This document shows positions 16,445 to 25,746 of a stretch of DNA of 64,000 nt, in pieces. The DNA is from CAVTQY01 sp963736975 (GTDB lineage Bacteria > Pseudomonadota > Alphaproteobacteria > Acetobacterales > Acetobacteraceae). A model generated the notes under the pieces. The model was not told the origin of the DNA, did no database searches, and saw only the letters and a list, made by a program, of their open reading frames with translations. Positions within the stretch are counted from its first letter, which is position 1. Every line of letters starts with the position of its first letter. The translations under genes were made by a program, and so were the position numbers. The DNA lies in the NCBI GenBank assembly GCA_963736975.1, contig CAVTQY010000001.1, positions 3,844,001-3,908,000 on the forward strand. Reading direction: 5' to 3'.

Positions 16445-17665
16445 TTACCCCCGCAAGCAAGACAGCGGCGCCGCCGCCAATCGGTCGCCAAACGGCACGA
16501 CGTCTGTGCTGTCGTAGAGGACAACACCGAACGCGAACCTGTCCCCACAAGCCGCAGCCAAAGCCCGCAGCCCACCGAAGTCGCTAGCCTTGACCGTGGC
16601 GCTCGCCTTCACCTCGATGCCTGTGATCATCCCGTCATCGCGTTCCAGCACGATGTCCACCTCGCGCATGTCCCGATCACGGAAATGGTGCGGCGTCAGG
16701 CGCAGATCCGAGGCCGTCATAAGTTTCAGCACTTCCGAGAACACGAAGCTCTCCAGGAGCGCCGAACATCCCGCGATCCGCCCTGACCCGATCGAAGGTA
16801 AGTCCACGCGAAGTCGCCAGCAGGCCGGAATTGAGGAAGTGCAGCTTGGGCGTCTTGACGATGCGCTTCAGCGCATTGGTGAACCAAGGCTGCACCGTCG
16901 CGACCAGGAACACCTGTTCGAGCAGCCCGACATAACGCTGCCCCGTCTTGTGGCTGACGTTGATGGCCCCGCCAAACTGCGAATAGTTGACCAACTGACC
17001 GGAATGCTCGGCCAGCAGCCGCACGAATTTCGGAAGCTCCGTCAGCTTCTCTACATCAGCGATGTCACGCAGGTCGCGTGTCAGGATCGAAGTTAGATAG
17101 GACCGCGCCCAGTCCTGGCGTCGCCGTTCGCTGTCGCGGCTGATCGCTTCGGGGAAGCCGCCGAGCAGGACGGGGTGGACGAGATGATCATCGATGATCG
17201 CGTCCCGTTGGCTCTGCAGGTTTCCCTCGAAGAGACGCTCCAGAAAGTCGGCTTCCGGCTTTCGATCTCGGCCTTCGCCAGCGGGAGCATCCGGATGGTC
17301 TCCATCCGGCCAGCCAGGCTGTCAGCGACCCGCGGCAGCGTCAGCACATTCGCGGAGCCGGTGAGCAGAAACCTGCTCGAACGATAATCTTCATCGACCG
17401 TCTTCTTGATTGCCAATAGCAGGTCGGGCGCGCGCTGGATTTCATCGATGATGGCCCTGTCCAGGCCCCGGATGAAACCTGCTGGATCTGATCGGGCGGC
17501 CTCGAGAACTGTCTGGTCGTCGAGCGTGAGGTAAGTTCGGCCGGCTTCCCCCATCTTTCGGACAAGCGTGGTCTTTCCGGCCCGTCTCGGTCCTACAATC
17601 AGGACCACGGGGGTATCCGAAAGGGCTTCCTCGCCCCGCCGCTCTACAAACCCGTTCGAACATGC
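16445..17665 (-). pseudogene. AAA_14/DUF4143 ATPase, two frameshifts
   Basis: The first part holds Walker A (VVLIVGPRRAGKTTLVRKMG), Walker B-like AIIDEIQRAPDLL and the FLLTGSANV sensor. A second frame resumes at FVRLLAEHSGQLVNYSQFGG and PKLHFLNSGLLA, and a third at LLESFVFSEVLKLMTASDLR. The last contains a nuclease-like DIVLERDDGMITGIEVKAS core. Together they form the usual about 400-residue ATPase-plus-DUF4143 protein. Frames change near 17260 and 16800. A related, intact-looking gene lies at the right window end. Confidence 0.8.
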
Positions 17666-17824
17666 CGTCTCCGAGGCTCGGACAATTGGAAATATGAACT
17701 TTCGGCTAATTGAAAGTCAACGGATCGCGGATTGGAAGTTGGTTAGCCGCGGTCTGGAAGCGCCAGTCTTTTCCGGAAGGTCCCCACAACGCCCGTAGAG
17801 GAAGAGTGCGGACGGGTTTGTCGT

Positions 17825-17864
17825 GACGGGTTGAGGGCTGGAGAAGAGGTCTCCGGCGCCCGTC
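17825..17864 (+). promoter_or_regulatory. Structured leader, copy 1 (before the DUF932 gene)
   Basis: GACGGG (17825-17830) pairs with CCCGTC (17859-17864) and encloses an inner stem GCTGGAGA/TCTCCGGC. The ribosome site GGAG follows, 13 nt before the ATG at 17878. The same architecture precedes the ParB gene (19257-19296). Confidence 0.5.
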
Positions 17865-17877
17865 GTGGAGACATCCC

Positions 17878-19071
17878 ATGACTGAGGTGGAAGTTCTCGA
17901 CGCCGCGCGCGACCACGGCGGCTATAAGGTGGACGTCGGCCGCGGCCAGCGGATCGGCCGTGTATCCTCGGAATGGTTCTCGCGGCCCGCAGACGAGCGC
18001 TATCTATCACTGTCGGACTTATTCTCGTCCGTGCGTAGCCGGACCGACAGAAGCCGGACGCGAACCGTCGAGAGCGCCGCGATCCGCGTGGAAGCCAGCC
18101 GCGACGACGCAGAGCGCCTGACGCTGATGCTGCCCGGCACCGAGGCGCCGATCGCACCGACCCACTGGAGCTTCGGCCAACTCACCAGCCTGGTCGGCGC
18201 GCCGGCCACCTATCTGCGGCAGCTCCCGGCACCGCTCGCCGGCATCAACCTGCAATACGGCCTGACCTCCCACCGTGCCGAGCAAGTCAAAACGCTCGAG
18301 ATCGATGACGGCCGCGTTGAGCTGCGGGCTGTCACAGGACCGGATTACGGCCGCATCTTCGACCACGAGCTGGTTGCCGCCGTACAGCGCATCGCCGGCA
18401 ACGGCACGGGCGATACGCGCTGGAAGGTGCCGGGCGTGCTCGACTGGTCGACGGGGGTCTACAACCCGCGCGTCGACATCACCCAGGACACGACGACCCT
18501 GTACGCCTCCGATCGCGACGTCTTTCTCTTTCTGGTGGACGACCTCAACCCGATCGAGGCCGACCGGCTGCCGGACGGCTCGCCCGACCTCTATTTCCGC
18601 GGCTTCTACTGCTGGAACTCCGAGGTCGGCGCCAAGACGCTCGGCATCGCGAGCTTCTATCTTCGCGCCGTTTGCCAGAACCGCAATCTTTGGGGTGTCG
18701 AGGATTTCGAGGAGATCACCATCCGGCACTCGAAATACGCCGCCTCACGCTTCGCCCACGAGGCGGCGCCGGCGCTGACCCGCTTCGCCAATTCCTCGCC
18801 AATGCCCTTCGTGAACGCCATCAAGGCGGCGCGGGAGAAGATCGTCGCCCGCAACGACGACGACCGCAGTGAGTTCCTGCGCAAGCGCGGCTTCTCCAAG
18901 GGCGAGACCGCGAAGATCATCGAGACGGTGCTGGCGGAGGAAGGGCGCAAACCGGAGAGCGTGTTCGACTTCGTGCAGGGCATCACCGCCGTCGCCCGGG
19001 GCAAGACCCACCAGGATGCCCGGCTCGACCTGGAGGCGCGGGCGAAGAAGCTGCTCGACCGCGCAGCCTGA
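17878..19071 (+). CDS. DUF932-family mobile-element protein
   Basis: 397 residues. The central region (THWSFGQLTSLVGAPATYLR, then LDWSTGVYNPRVDITQDTTT and FYLRAVCQNRNLWGVEDFEE, IRHSKYA) matches DUF932 proteins, which are carried by phages, plasmids and ICEs and are of uncertain biochemical function. It opens the ICE maintenance block and is followed by a perfect terminator-like hairpin and then parB. Start at 17878 is set by GGAG upstream and by the conserved leader. Gene intact; codon use fits the ICE block. Confidence 0.8.
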   Translation: MTEVEVLDAARDHGGYKVDVGRGQRIGRVSSEWFSRPADERYLSLSDLFSSVRSRTDRSRTRTVESAAIRVEASRDDAERLTLMLPGTEAPIAPTHWSFGQLTSLVGAPATYLRQLPAPLAGINLQYGLTSHRAEQVKTLEIDDGRVELRAVTGPDYGRIFDHELVAAVQRIAGNGTGDTRWKVPGVLDWSTGVYNPRVDITQDTTTLYASDRDVFLFLVDDLNPIEADRLPDGSPDLYFRGFYCWNSEVGAKTLGIASFYLRAVCQNRNLWGVEDFEEITIRHSKYAASRFAHEAAPALTRFANSSPMPFVNAIKAAREKIVARNDDDRSEFLRKRGFSKGETAKIIETVLAEEGRKPESVFDFVQGITAVARGKTHQDARLDLEARAKKLLDRAA

Positions 19072-19079
19072 GTTTCCGG

Positions 19080-19115
19080 AAAGCCGGAGATACGGAACGG
19101 CGTATCTCCGGCTTT
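19080..19115 (+). terminator. Perfect 15-bp hairpin after the DUF932 gene
   Basis: AAAGCCGGAGATACG and CGTATCTCCGGCTTT flank a 6-nt loop, 8 nt after the stop. There is no long T-run, so it is a terminator or an mRNA-stabilising hairpin. Confidence 0.65.
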
Positions 19116-19256
19116 CAAACCTAGCCACACCATCGGCGCGTTCGGCCAACTGGGAGTCGGAGGCCCGCTGATTGGGAGTCACCGACCCCTTCCATCTTTC
19201 CTGATCGTCGGTCCTACGGCGCTGCCCTCAGAGTGAGAGGGGGCGCCGATTTCCGT

Positions 19257-19296
19257 GACGGGTTGGAAGCCGAGAGAGAGTCTCCTGGCGCCCGTC
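19257..19296 (+). promoter_or_regulatory. Structured leader, copy 2 (before parB)
   Basis: GACGGG (19257-19262) pairs with CCCGTC (19291-19296), with an inner GCC-GAGA/TCTC-GGC stem. GGAG follows and the ATG is at 19312. It is homologous in sequence and shape to 17825-17864. Confidence 0.5.
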
Positions 19297-19311
19297 GCGG
19301 AGTGACCCACG

Positions 19312-21435
19312 ATGGCTACCGTTCAGAAGATCGCGCTCAGCGCCTCACGCGACATCCCTTTCAACAAGCTGATCCTGTCCCAATCGAACGTCCGGCGCGT
19401 GAAGGCCGGTGTCTCGGTCGAGGAACTGGCCGACGACATCGCCAGGCGTACGCTTCTCCAGAGCCTCACCGTCCGCGCGGTGTGCGACGCCGAAGGCAAC
19501 GAGACTGGCATGTACGAGATTCCGGCGGGTGGCCGGCGCTACCGCGCGCTGGAACTGCTGGTGAAGCAGAAGCGGCTCGCCAAGACCGCGCCGATCCCGT
19601 GCGTGGTGCGCGAGGGCGGCATCGCCGAGGAGGACTCGCTCGCCGAGAATATTCAGCGCGCACCGCTGCACCCGCTCGACCAGTTCCGCGCCTTCCTGGC
19701 GCTGCGCGAGAAGGGTCAGTCCGAGGAGGAGATCGCCGCCGCCTTCTTTGTGTCGGTCTCGGTGGTGAAGCAGCGCCTGCGCCTTGCCTCGGTATCGCCA
19801 CGGCTGCTCGACCTCTATGCCGAGGACGGGCTCACGCTCGACCAGCTCATGGCGTTCACCGTCAACGGCGACCGTGCCCGCCAGGAGCAGGTCTGGGAGG
19901 CGCTTCAGCACTCGTACTGCAAGGAACCGCATGTCATCCGTCGCATGCTGACGGAAGGCGCGGTCCGCGCCGCCGACAAGCGCGCCCTGTTCATCGGCAT
20001 CGACGCCTATACCGAAGCAGGCGGTATGGTTCTGAACGATCTGTTCCAGGGCGATGATGGTGGCTGGCTGCAGGACGTGGTGCTCGTCGATCGCATGGTC
20101 GCGGAGAAACTGGAGCATGAGGCAGAGACGATCCGCGCCGAAGGCTGGAAGTGGATCGAGGTAGCGCCCGAGTTCGCGTATGGCCACACCTACGGACTGC
20201 GCCAACTCCGTGGCGAACAGCCGGCGTTGAGCCCCGAAGAGGAAGCCGCGCGCGACGCGCTTCAGGCCGAGTACCAGCAGCTCGAGACCTCCTACGGCGA
20301 GGCCGACGAATTGTCCGAGGACGTCGATCAGCGTCTTGCCGAGATCGAAACGGCACTCGCCAGCTTCGACGAGAGGCCGATCCGATTCGATCTGGCCGAC
20401 ATCACCCGCGCCGGCGCTTTCGTCAGCATCGATAGCTCAGGGCATCTGCGTGTGGAACGCGGCTATGTCCGCCAGGAAGATGAGGCGCCAATCGAACAGG
20501 AGCCCGCGTCGGAAGTCGAAGCGGAGCACGATGAATCGGGCACCATCGCTGCCCGCGTGGAACCCGATCCCGTTCGCGTCGATACCGCAGCCTCGACGGA
20601 GCCGGAAGAAGATGAAGGGCTGAAGCCCATCCCCGATCGCCTCCTGACCGAGTTGACAGCGTGGCGCACGCTCGCCCTTCGCCATGCGCTCGGCGAGCAG
20701 CCCGGCGTCGCCTTCCTTGCAGCGCTGCACGCGCTCTGCATCAAGGTGTTCTATCGCTACGGCATCGACTCCTGCTTGGAGCTCGACCTGAAAAGCGTCA
20801 GCTTCGGCCCGCAGGCGCCCGGCTTGAGGGACTCGACAGTAGCCGATGGCCTCGAGCGCCGGCACCAAGCCTGGATCACCGCTCTCCCGAAGGAGGCGGC
20901 CGACCTGTGGGACGGGCTGGCCGCGTTCGATACCGACAGCCGCGACGCGCTGTTCGCGCATTGCGTGTCGCTGTCGGTCAACGCGGTGTTCGAGCCGTAC
21001 AACCGCCGGCCACGGGCACTCGCCCATGCCGATCGTCTAGCCGAGGCGCTGGACCTCGACGTGGTCGCCACCGGCTGGACGCCCACCGTCGACAACTATC
21101 TCGGCCGGGTGACCAAGGCACGGATCGCCGGGGCGGTGCGCGAGGCGAAGGGCGAACGGGCAGCCCATGCCATCCAGCACCTCAAGAAGGGCGAGATGGC
21201 CGAGAAGGCCCAGGCGCTGCTCGCAGGTTCCGGCTGGCTGCCCGAACCGCTGCGCACGCCGGGAAGGCCGATCGCCGCGCCCGCGCAGAACGAGGCCGAA
21301 CTGGAGCCGGACGAGGGCTTGAATTCCGCGGGCGTAGAAACGGCGGCCGACGGCTGCGAAACGGCCATGGTCGAGTCCGAAGCCTCGGACCAGGATGAAG
21401 CCATCCCGGCCGAACCGCCGGTCGCAGCCGAGTGA
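19312..21435 (+). CDS. ParB/RepB/Spo0J-family protein of the ICE
   Basis: 707 residues. The N-terminal ParB nuclease-like domain includes LILSQSNVRRVKAGVSVEEL, YEIPAGGRRYRALELLVKQK and the conserved DSLAENIQRAPLHPLDQFRA. Next comes a KorB-like HTH (EEIAAAFFVSVSVVKQRLRL). The long C-terminal part is acidic with an E-rich linker near residues 385-440, as in the large ParB-like proteins of alphaproteobacterial ICEs. It is expected to bind DNA and help maintain the excised element or regulate genes, but the classical parA partner near 28.5 kb is degenerate. The gene is intact and preceded by leader copy 2. Confidence 0.85.
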   Translation: MATVQKIALSASRDIPFNKLILSQSNVRRVKAGVSVEELADDIARRTLLQSLTVRAVCDAEGNETGMYEIPAGGRRYRALELLVKQKRLAKTAPIPCVVREGGIAEEDSLAENIQRAPLHPLDQFRAFLALREKGQSEEEIAAAFFVSVSVVKQRLRLASVSPRLLDLYAEDGLTLDQLMAFTVNGDRARQEQVWEALQHSYCKEPHVIRRMLTEGAVRAADKRALFIGIDAYTEAGGMVLNDLFQGDDGGWLQDVVLVDRMVAEKLEHEAETIRAEGWKWIEVAPEFAYGHTYGLRQLRGEQPALSPEEEAARDALQAEYQQLETSYGEADELSEDVDQRLAEIETALASFDERPIRFDLADITRAGAFVSIDSSGHLRVERGYVRQEDEAPIEQEPASEVEAEHDESGTIAARVEPDPVRVDTAASTEPEEDEGLKPIPDRLLTELTAWRTLALRHALGEQPGVAFLAALHALCIKVFYRYGIDSCLELDLKSVSFGPQAPGLRDSTVADGLERRHQAWITALPKEAADLWDGLAAFDTDSRDALFAHCVSLSVNAVFEPYNRRPRALAHADRLAEALDLDVVATGWTPTVDNYLGRVTKARIAGAVREAKGERAAHAIQHLKKGEMAEKAQALLAGSGWLPEPLRTPGRPIAAPAQNEAELEPDEGLNSAGVETAADGCETAMVESEASDQDEAIPAEPPVAAE

Positions 21436-21474
21436 CGGGCCGCCGAAGCAACTTCTCCCTCCCGGTCAACTCGA

Positions 21475-21496
21475 GGCCCGCCGGCAACGGCGGGCC
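21475..21496 (+). terminator. GCAA-tetraloop hairpin between parB and the toprim gene
   Basis: GGCCCGCCG and CGGCGGGCC enclose a GCAA tetraloop, followed by TTTCTCGTCT. It lies 40 nt after the parB stop and 22 nt before the next ATG, so it could act as terminator or attenuator. Confidence 0.6.
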
Positions 21497-21517
21497 TTTC
21501 TCGTCTCGGAGATCGCG

Positions 21518-22591
21518 ATGCCCGAGAATGCCTCGGAGCTGGCGCGCCGCCTCGCCGGGCATGCCGAGGCAGTGTGCCAACATTACCTCTCCAACGGCCG
21601 CCGCGAAGGCCGCTATTGGCTCGTCGGCGACGCTCGCAACACCCCCGGCCGCTCCCTGTTTGTCAGGTTGCACGGCGCCGACTTCGGCAGAGGCGCGGCC
21701 GGCAAATGGACCGATGCCGCCACCGGCGAGCATGGTGATCTGCTCGATATTATTCGCGAATTCTGCGGCCTCGTGGATTTCAAGGACGTCACCGAGGAGG
21801 CGCGTAGCTTACTCAGCTTGCCGCATGCAGAGAACGGGTCGATCGGAAGCAATTCCCGACCTGCGCCGGCGCCACACGGATCCCCGGAGGCGGCACGACG
21901 GCTCTTCGCGATGTCGCAGCCGATTTCGGGCACTCTCGCAGAAGCGTATTTGCGGAAACGCGGCATTACGGCTTTGCACGAAACCGACGCGCTGCGATTT
22001 CACCCGCGTTGCTATTATCGGCCCGACCAGCATTCGCCGACCGAGACCTGGCCGGCCATGATCGCTGCCGTGACCGACCTGACTGGCCATCTCACCGGCG
22101 TCCATCGCACGTGGCTCGATCCCGAAGGTTTCCACGCGGCGACGCTGGGCAAGGCGACGATCGACACACCACGGCGCGCGATGGGCGATCTGCTCGGACA
22201 CGCCGTTCGCTTCGGCGTGGCTGACGACGTGATGGCGGCCGGCGAAGGCATCGAGACCATGCTGTCGCTGCGCGGCGTTCTGCCGACCGTGCCGATGGCA
22301 GCCGCGTTATCGGCCGCCCACCTCGCCGCCATCCTGTTCTCGGATATGCTCCGACGCCTCTATATCGCGCGCGACAACGATCCGGCCGGCAATGGCGCGG
22401 TGACGACGCTGGTCAACCGGGCGCAGGGAGTTGGGATCGAGGCCATCGTGCTATCGCCCGCGCTCGGCGACTTCAACGAGGACCTGCGGCGTCTAGATAT
22501 CGATGCGCTTCGGGCAGCACTGCGGGTGCAGATCGCGCCGCAGGACGTCGCGCGCTTCCTCGAACCCGAGCGATGGGCCGCAACGGGATAG
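21518..22591 (+). CDS. Toprim-domain primase-like protein (DUF7146/Toprim_3)
   Basis: 357 residues from the ATG at 21518 (MPENASELARRLAGHAEAVC), chosen because upstream codons overlap the hairpin. The N-terminal half is the primase-helper-type region (HGADFGRGAAGKWTDAATGE, HGDLLDIIREFCG). The C-terminal half has the Toprim signatures AAGEGIETMLSLR (catalytic Glu) and LYIARDNDPAGNGA (D-x-D). Such proteins are regular members of ICE and plasmid maintenance modules and probably assist priming or DNA processing. The gene is intact. Confidence 0.82.
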   Translation: MPENASELARRLAGHAEAVCQHYLSNGRREGRYWLVGDARNTPGRSLFVRLHGADFGRGAAGKWTDAATGEHGDLLDIIREFCGLVDFKDVTEEARSLLSLPHAENGSIGSNSRPAPAPHGSPEAARRLFAMSQPISGTLAEAYLRKRGITALHETDALRFHPRCYYRPDQHSPTETWPAMIAAVTDLTGHLTGVHRTWLDPEGFHAATLGKATIDTPRRAMGDLLGHAVRFGVADDVMAAGEGIETMLSLRGVLPTVPMAAALSAAHLAAILFSDMLRRLYIARDNDPAGNGAVTTLVNRAQGVGIEAIVLSPALGDFNEDLRRLDIDALRAALRVQIAPQDVARFLEPERWAATG

Positions 22592-22914
22592 GCGTATCAG
22601 CGGCAGCACGCCGCGTTCGTCACGAGGGCGATGCTCGGCGCTTGCCGTTCCGTCGGAGAGGACCGCGCCCACGGCCTTCCTGAGAGCGCGACTTGTGCGG
22701 CCGCCAGCCCGGACCGGCAATGGCGGTGGCCGACTATTTTCCGTCGGCGGGCAGGCCCGCCTTTACATCGCGAAGCAAAATAGTCGGCCCCTCGCCATCC
22801 TCCGCTGCGCTTCGGCCCTCCGCTTCGCTGCGGGTGCTGGTCCGGTCCGCCCGCCGCCTTTCGTCGCCACGAAGGCCGCGATGGCCGCGGCGGATCCGAC
22901 GAAGGGAAGCACCG
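22592..22914. other. Long leader region before the DUF2493 gene
   Basis: No gene is seen in 320 bp. The region holds the hairpin at 22728-22789 and a GC-rich tail matching the region before the DUF736 gene. Confidence 0.5.
22728..22789 (+). promoter_or_regulatory. Hairpin leader A
   Basis: A 13-bp perfect inverted repeat (GGCCGACTATTTT, 22728-22740; complement 22777-22789) encloses a small GGCGGG-CAGG-CCCGCC hairpin and the sequence TCGCGAAGCAAAA. Leader B (24840-24925) has the same plan and the same TCGCGAAGCAA. Confidence 0.6.
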
Positions 22915-23853
22915 ATGAGCATCGACCACGACGATACCGGCTACGAGCCACCACACAGCTCTTCTCAAACCGATCACGTCCTCTCCGAGCTCCAGCTCTA
23001 CGGCTACCGCCCGTTCCAGGACGAAACCGACCCGAGGCCATTGCCCGAAGCCCCGACCGTCGCCACCGCCGTCGCCGACATCTTCGATGCTCTCGTAGCG
23101 ACTTTCTCGGGCACCCGCCTCGAGCCAGACCTCGAAGACCTGCTCTGGTCAACAACCAATTTGTTCCACCGCGGCGTCGAGCGGATCGAACGCGATCTCG
23201 ACGACAACGAGCAGGCACAGCATCGAAGCCAGAGGGAGCAGGATGGCTCGGAGATCCGCTCGGTCGAACTCGAGCGCCTCGTTGCCGAAGGGCTGACGCT
23301 GATCGAGCGCCGCAATTGCATGGAGCTCTTCCGCGATCAGGCCGCCGAGCGCTTCGAGATCCACACCGGCTCACCGTGGCGTCCCCGCTCGGGATCGGTG
23401 GTCACCCATCGCACGCTCACCGCTGCGATGATCGACAGCCGCGACTTCCTGGCCGCCAAGCGCCGCGCCGAAACGGAAGTGATGCTGCCACCGGGACCGA
23501 AGATCGCGCTCACCGGCGGGCTCGGCTTCAACGATCATCACCTGATCTGGGATCGGCTCGACAAGGTCCGCGCCAAGCATCCCGACATGGTGCTTCTGCA
23601 TGGCGGCTCGCCGAAGGGCGCCGAACTCATCGCCGCCAAATGGGCAAGCAATCGCGGAGTGCCGCAGATCGCGTTCAAGCCCGACTGGACGAAGCACGCG
23701 AAGGCCGCTCCGTTCAAGCGCAACGATGCGATGCTCGCGGTCCTGCCGATCGGCGTCCTTCACTTCCCGGGCACGGGCATTCAGGACAACCTCGCCGATA
23801 AGGCGAAGAAGCTCGGTATTCCGGTCTGGAAATTCGGCGCAGGCGGCACATGA
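22915..23853 (+). CDS. DUF2493-domain protein (SLOG-like fold)
   Basis: 312 residues from the ATG at 22915, with GAAGGGAAGC upstream. The C-terminal third (PKIALTGGLGFNDHHLIWDR, then DMVLLHGGSPKGAELIAAKW and VLHFPGTGIQDNLADKAKKL) is a Rossmann-type nucleotide-binding DUF2493 domain related to the SLOG/YpsA group. The N-terminal 200 residues are helical and charged. A frequent ICE and plasmid accessory gene whose role is unknown; a ligand such as a nucleotide derivative is plausible from the fold. Intact. Confidence 0.82.
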   Translation: MSIDHDDTGYEPPHSSSQTDHVLSELQLYGYRPFQDETDPRPLPEAPTVATAVADIFDALVATFSGTRLEPDLEDLLWSTTNLFHRGVERIERDLDDNEQAQHRSQREQDGSEIRSVELERLVAEGLTLIERRNCMELFRDQAAERFEIHTGSPWRPRSGSVVTHRTLTAAMIDSRDFLAAKRRAETEVMLPPGPKIALTGGLGFNDHHLIWDRLDKVRAKHPDMVLLHGGSPKGAELIAAKWASNRGVPQIAFKPDWTKHAKAAPFKRNDAMLAVLPIGVLHFPGTGIQDNLADKAKKLGIPVWKFGAGGT

Positions 23854-23985
23854 AGCGCCGCCACACCCACAACAGGCAATCTGATCGCTCTCGCAAGATG
23901 GGCTGCCTCCGGCTATACTTTGGATTGCGCCGTGGTGGTGGTGGAAGGCGCGACCGTCACACCCCTTGTCACGGAGGCTTCCACC

Positions 23986-24468
23986 ATGCTCGTCATCGAA
24001 CTCATCCTCAGCATGTTCGGGATCGGCCTGCTCTGCTGCCTGATCTTCACACTCGCTGTCTACGCGCTGCCATTCTTCGTAGGGCTTACCGCTGGCATGG
24101 CTGCGTTTCACAGCGGTGCTGGCGTCCTGGGCGCGCTTCTTGTCAGCGTCGTGACCGGTGCCGTCACACTGGCTATCGGACAGATCGCGTTCGCCGTGGT
24201 TCGCGCGCCGGTGCTTCGCGCCGTCATCGCCGCCGCTTTCGCCATTCCTGCTGCAATTGCCGGCTACCACGCTGTACTCGGCCTCTCGCAGATCGGCGTG
24301 CCCTCGCTTTTCTGGCGCGAGGTGTTCGCCTCGATTGGTGCGCTGTTCATCGGTGGCACGGCTTGGGCGCGGATGACCGCGTTCGCGGAACCCGTTCCGT
24401 TGGCGCCGGGCGGAGCATCACAGAACCCCACTCCGGCTGTTCTCGCTGGCGCGGCACGGCAGGGTTAG
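23986..24468 (+). CDS. Small integral membrane protein
   Basis: 160 residues from the ATG at 23986, with GGAGG 8 nt upstream. Four or five hydrophobic spans (MLVIELILSMFGIGLLCCLI, YALPFFVGLTAGMAAF, LLVSVVTGAVTLAIG, AVIAAAFAIPAAIAGYHAVL, FASIGALFIGGTAWA) and a short polar tail. Such proteins are common next to DUF2493 and DUF736 in alphaproteobacterial ICEs. No function recognised. Confidence 0.7.
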   Translation: MLVIELILSMFGIGLLCCLIFTLAVYALPFFVGLTAGMAAFHSGAGVLGALLVSVVTGAVTLAIGQIAFAVVRAPVLRAVIAAAFAIPAAIAGYHAVLGLSQIGVPSLFWREVFASIGALFIGGTAWARMTAFAEPVPLAPGGASQNPTPAVLAGAARQG

Positions 24469-25050
24469 GGGCTGGGCCGCCTCGCCAACCGGTGCTCGGG
24501 CGATCGGGCGCTGACAGATCATGTGCTGAGTTCGCGGGGGCAGCCGCTCGCTTCGGAGATGCGCTTCGTTGAAGCGGTTGCGATCGATCGCCCATCGCTG
24601 AATCGGCGTTCAGAGCGTTGCTGAGCCATTATTCGGCAACAAGCAGACCCGCCTTTTCCTGCTCCACGGTTTCTTTCTCTACGCCTGAACCGTCCGACAT
24701 CTTGTGCCGGACAACCGACATCCGCCACGTCTTCTCCTGAGGATGCTGCTCAGCGCACGGACGCACCTGGCCTCTTGATGGCCTGATCTGGCCGAAGACC
24801 GCTGCGCCTCGATCGACTGAGCCGCAATGTCGGCGGATCGACTTTCTTCCCCTGGGATGCCCACCCCCGCGGGCACGCCCCGCAGGGACCCCGGATCATC
24901 CCATTCCTCGCGAAGCAAGAAAGTCTCGCCGCCGGCATTCTCCGCTCCGCTCCGGCCCGCAAAGCGGGTGCGTCGTCGATCGTCCTCGGCCTGTCGATCG
25001 CCATCGAGGCCGCAGTGGTCGCGGGCTCGATACAGCAAAGGAGAAGTGAC
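24469..25050. other. Gene-free region holding leader B
   Basis: 580 bp without a supported gene. It contains the hairpin at 24840-24925 and, after it, a GC-rich tail parallel to that after leader A (CTCCGCT...CGGCCC). It leads directly to the DUF736 ribosome site. Confidence 0.5.
24840..24925 (+). promoter_or_regulatory. Hairpin leader B
   Basis: GACTTTCTT (24840-24848) pairs with AAGAAAGTC (24917-24925). The enclosed sequence ends in CTCGCGAAGCAAG, as in leader A. It lies about 125 nt before the DUF736 start. Confidence 0.55.
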
Positions 25051-25371
25051 ATGGCCAATATCGGTTCCTTCAAGAAGGTCGGCAGCGACTTCCAGGGCGA
25101 GATCGTCACCCTGAGCGTGCAGGCCAAGGGCGTTCGCATCGTCGCCGAGACCAGCCGCTCCAACGACAACGCTCCGAGCCATCGTGTTTTCGTGGGGCGG
25201 GCGGAGATCGGGGCCGCCTGGTCGAAGCGGTCCGAAGAGGGCCGCGACTACCTCTCGCTCAAGCTCGATGATCCCTCGTTCAACGCGCCGATCTACGCGA
25301 ACCTGTTCAAGGACGAGGATGACGGGTACAGCCTCATCTGGTCCCGCACTCGCCGGTCCAACGGCGAGTAA
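25051..25371 (+). CDS. DUF736 family protein
   Basis: 106 residues from the ATG at 25051, which has AAGGAGA 7 nt upstream. Starts MANIGSFKKVGSDFQGEIVT, with AEIGAAWSKRSEEGRDYLSL and KLDDPSFNAPIYANLF further on, the full DUF736 signature. Found in almost every ICE or plasmid of this alphaproteobacterial type; function unknown, size suggests a small beta-rich protein. It has its own leader and its own terminator and so is probably a monocistronic, highly expressed gene. Confidence 0.9.
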   Translation: MANIGSFKKVGSDFQGEIVTLSVQAKGVRIVAETSRSNDNAPSHRVFVGRAEIGAAWSKRSEEGRDYLSLKLDDPSFNAPIYANLFKDEDDGYSLIWSRTRRSNGE

Positions 25372-25390
25372 GCCGAACCCGATGGTGTGA

Positions 25391-25418
25391 CCCCGCTCGG
25401 ACCTCCGGGCGGGGTTTT
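25391..25418 (+). terminator. Rho-independent terminator after DUF736
   Basis: CCCCGCTCGG and CCGGGCGGGG form a 10-bp stem (one mismatch) with an ACCT loop, followed by TTTT. It lies 20 nt after the stop. Confidence 0.85.
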
Positions 25419-25746
25419 CACATTGATACTCTCGCTCAAGCTGCTTCCGACAGCTCCTGTTATATCCGCTCGATGATCAATCGTGACGACGCGGAACCCA
25501 ACATCAGGGCAACGCAATCGCAGAGGCTGCCAACATCAGTTTTTTATAGTAGTCACGTGCGCCACGCAGCCCGAGGTCGGTAGACGTGCCTGAGAATGAT
25601 GTTGATCCGTAAGGGCAATTATTGTATGGTTGCAGCTTCGGTTGCCAGGGGCGGCACTGACCTGCTGAACTGGGAGAACTGTTCGCAGAGATGCCCCTCT
25701 CACGCGTACGGTCCTGGCTCCGTTGAATATACTCGTGGGAAACTGA
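25419..25746. other. Intergenic region, no gene seen
   Basis: 330 bp of lower GC than the flanks (e.g. GTTTTTTATAGTAG near 25540). Likely promoter DNA for the following gene; no clear -35/-10 pair was fixed. Confidence 0.35.
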
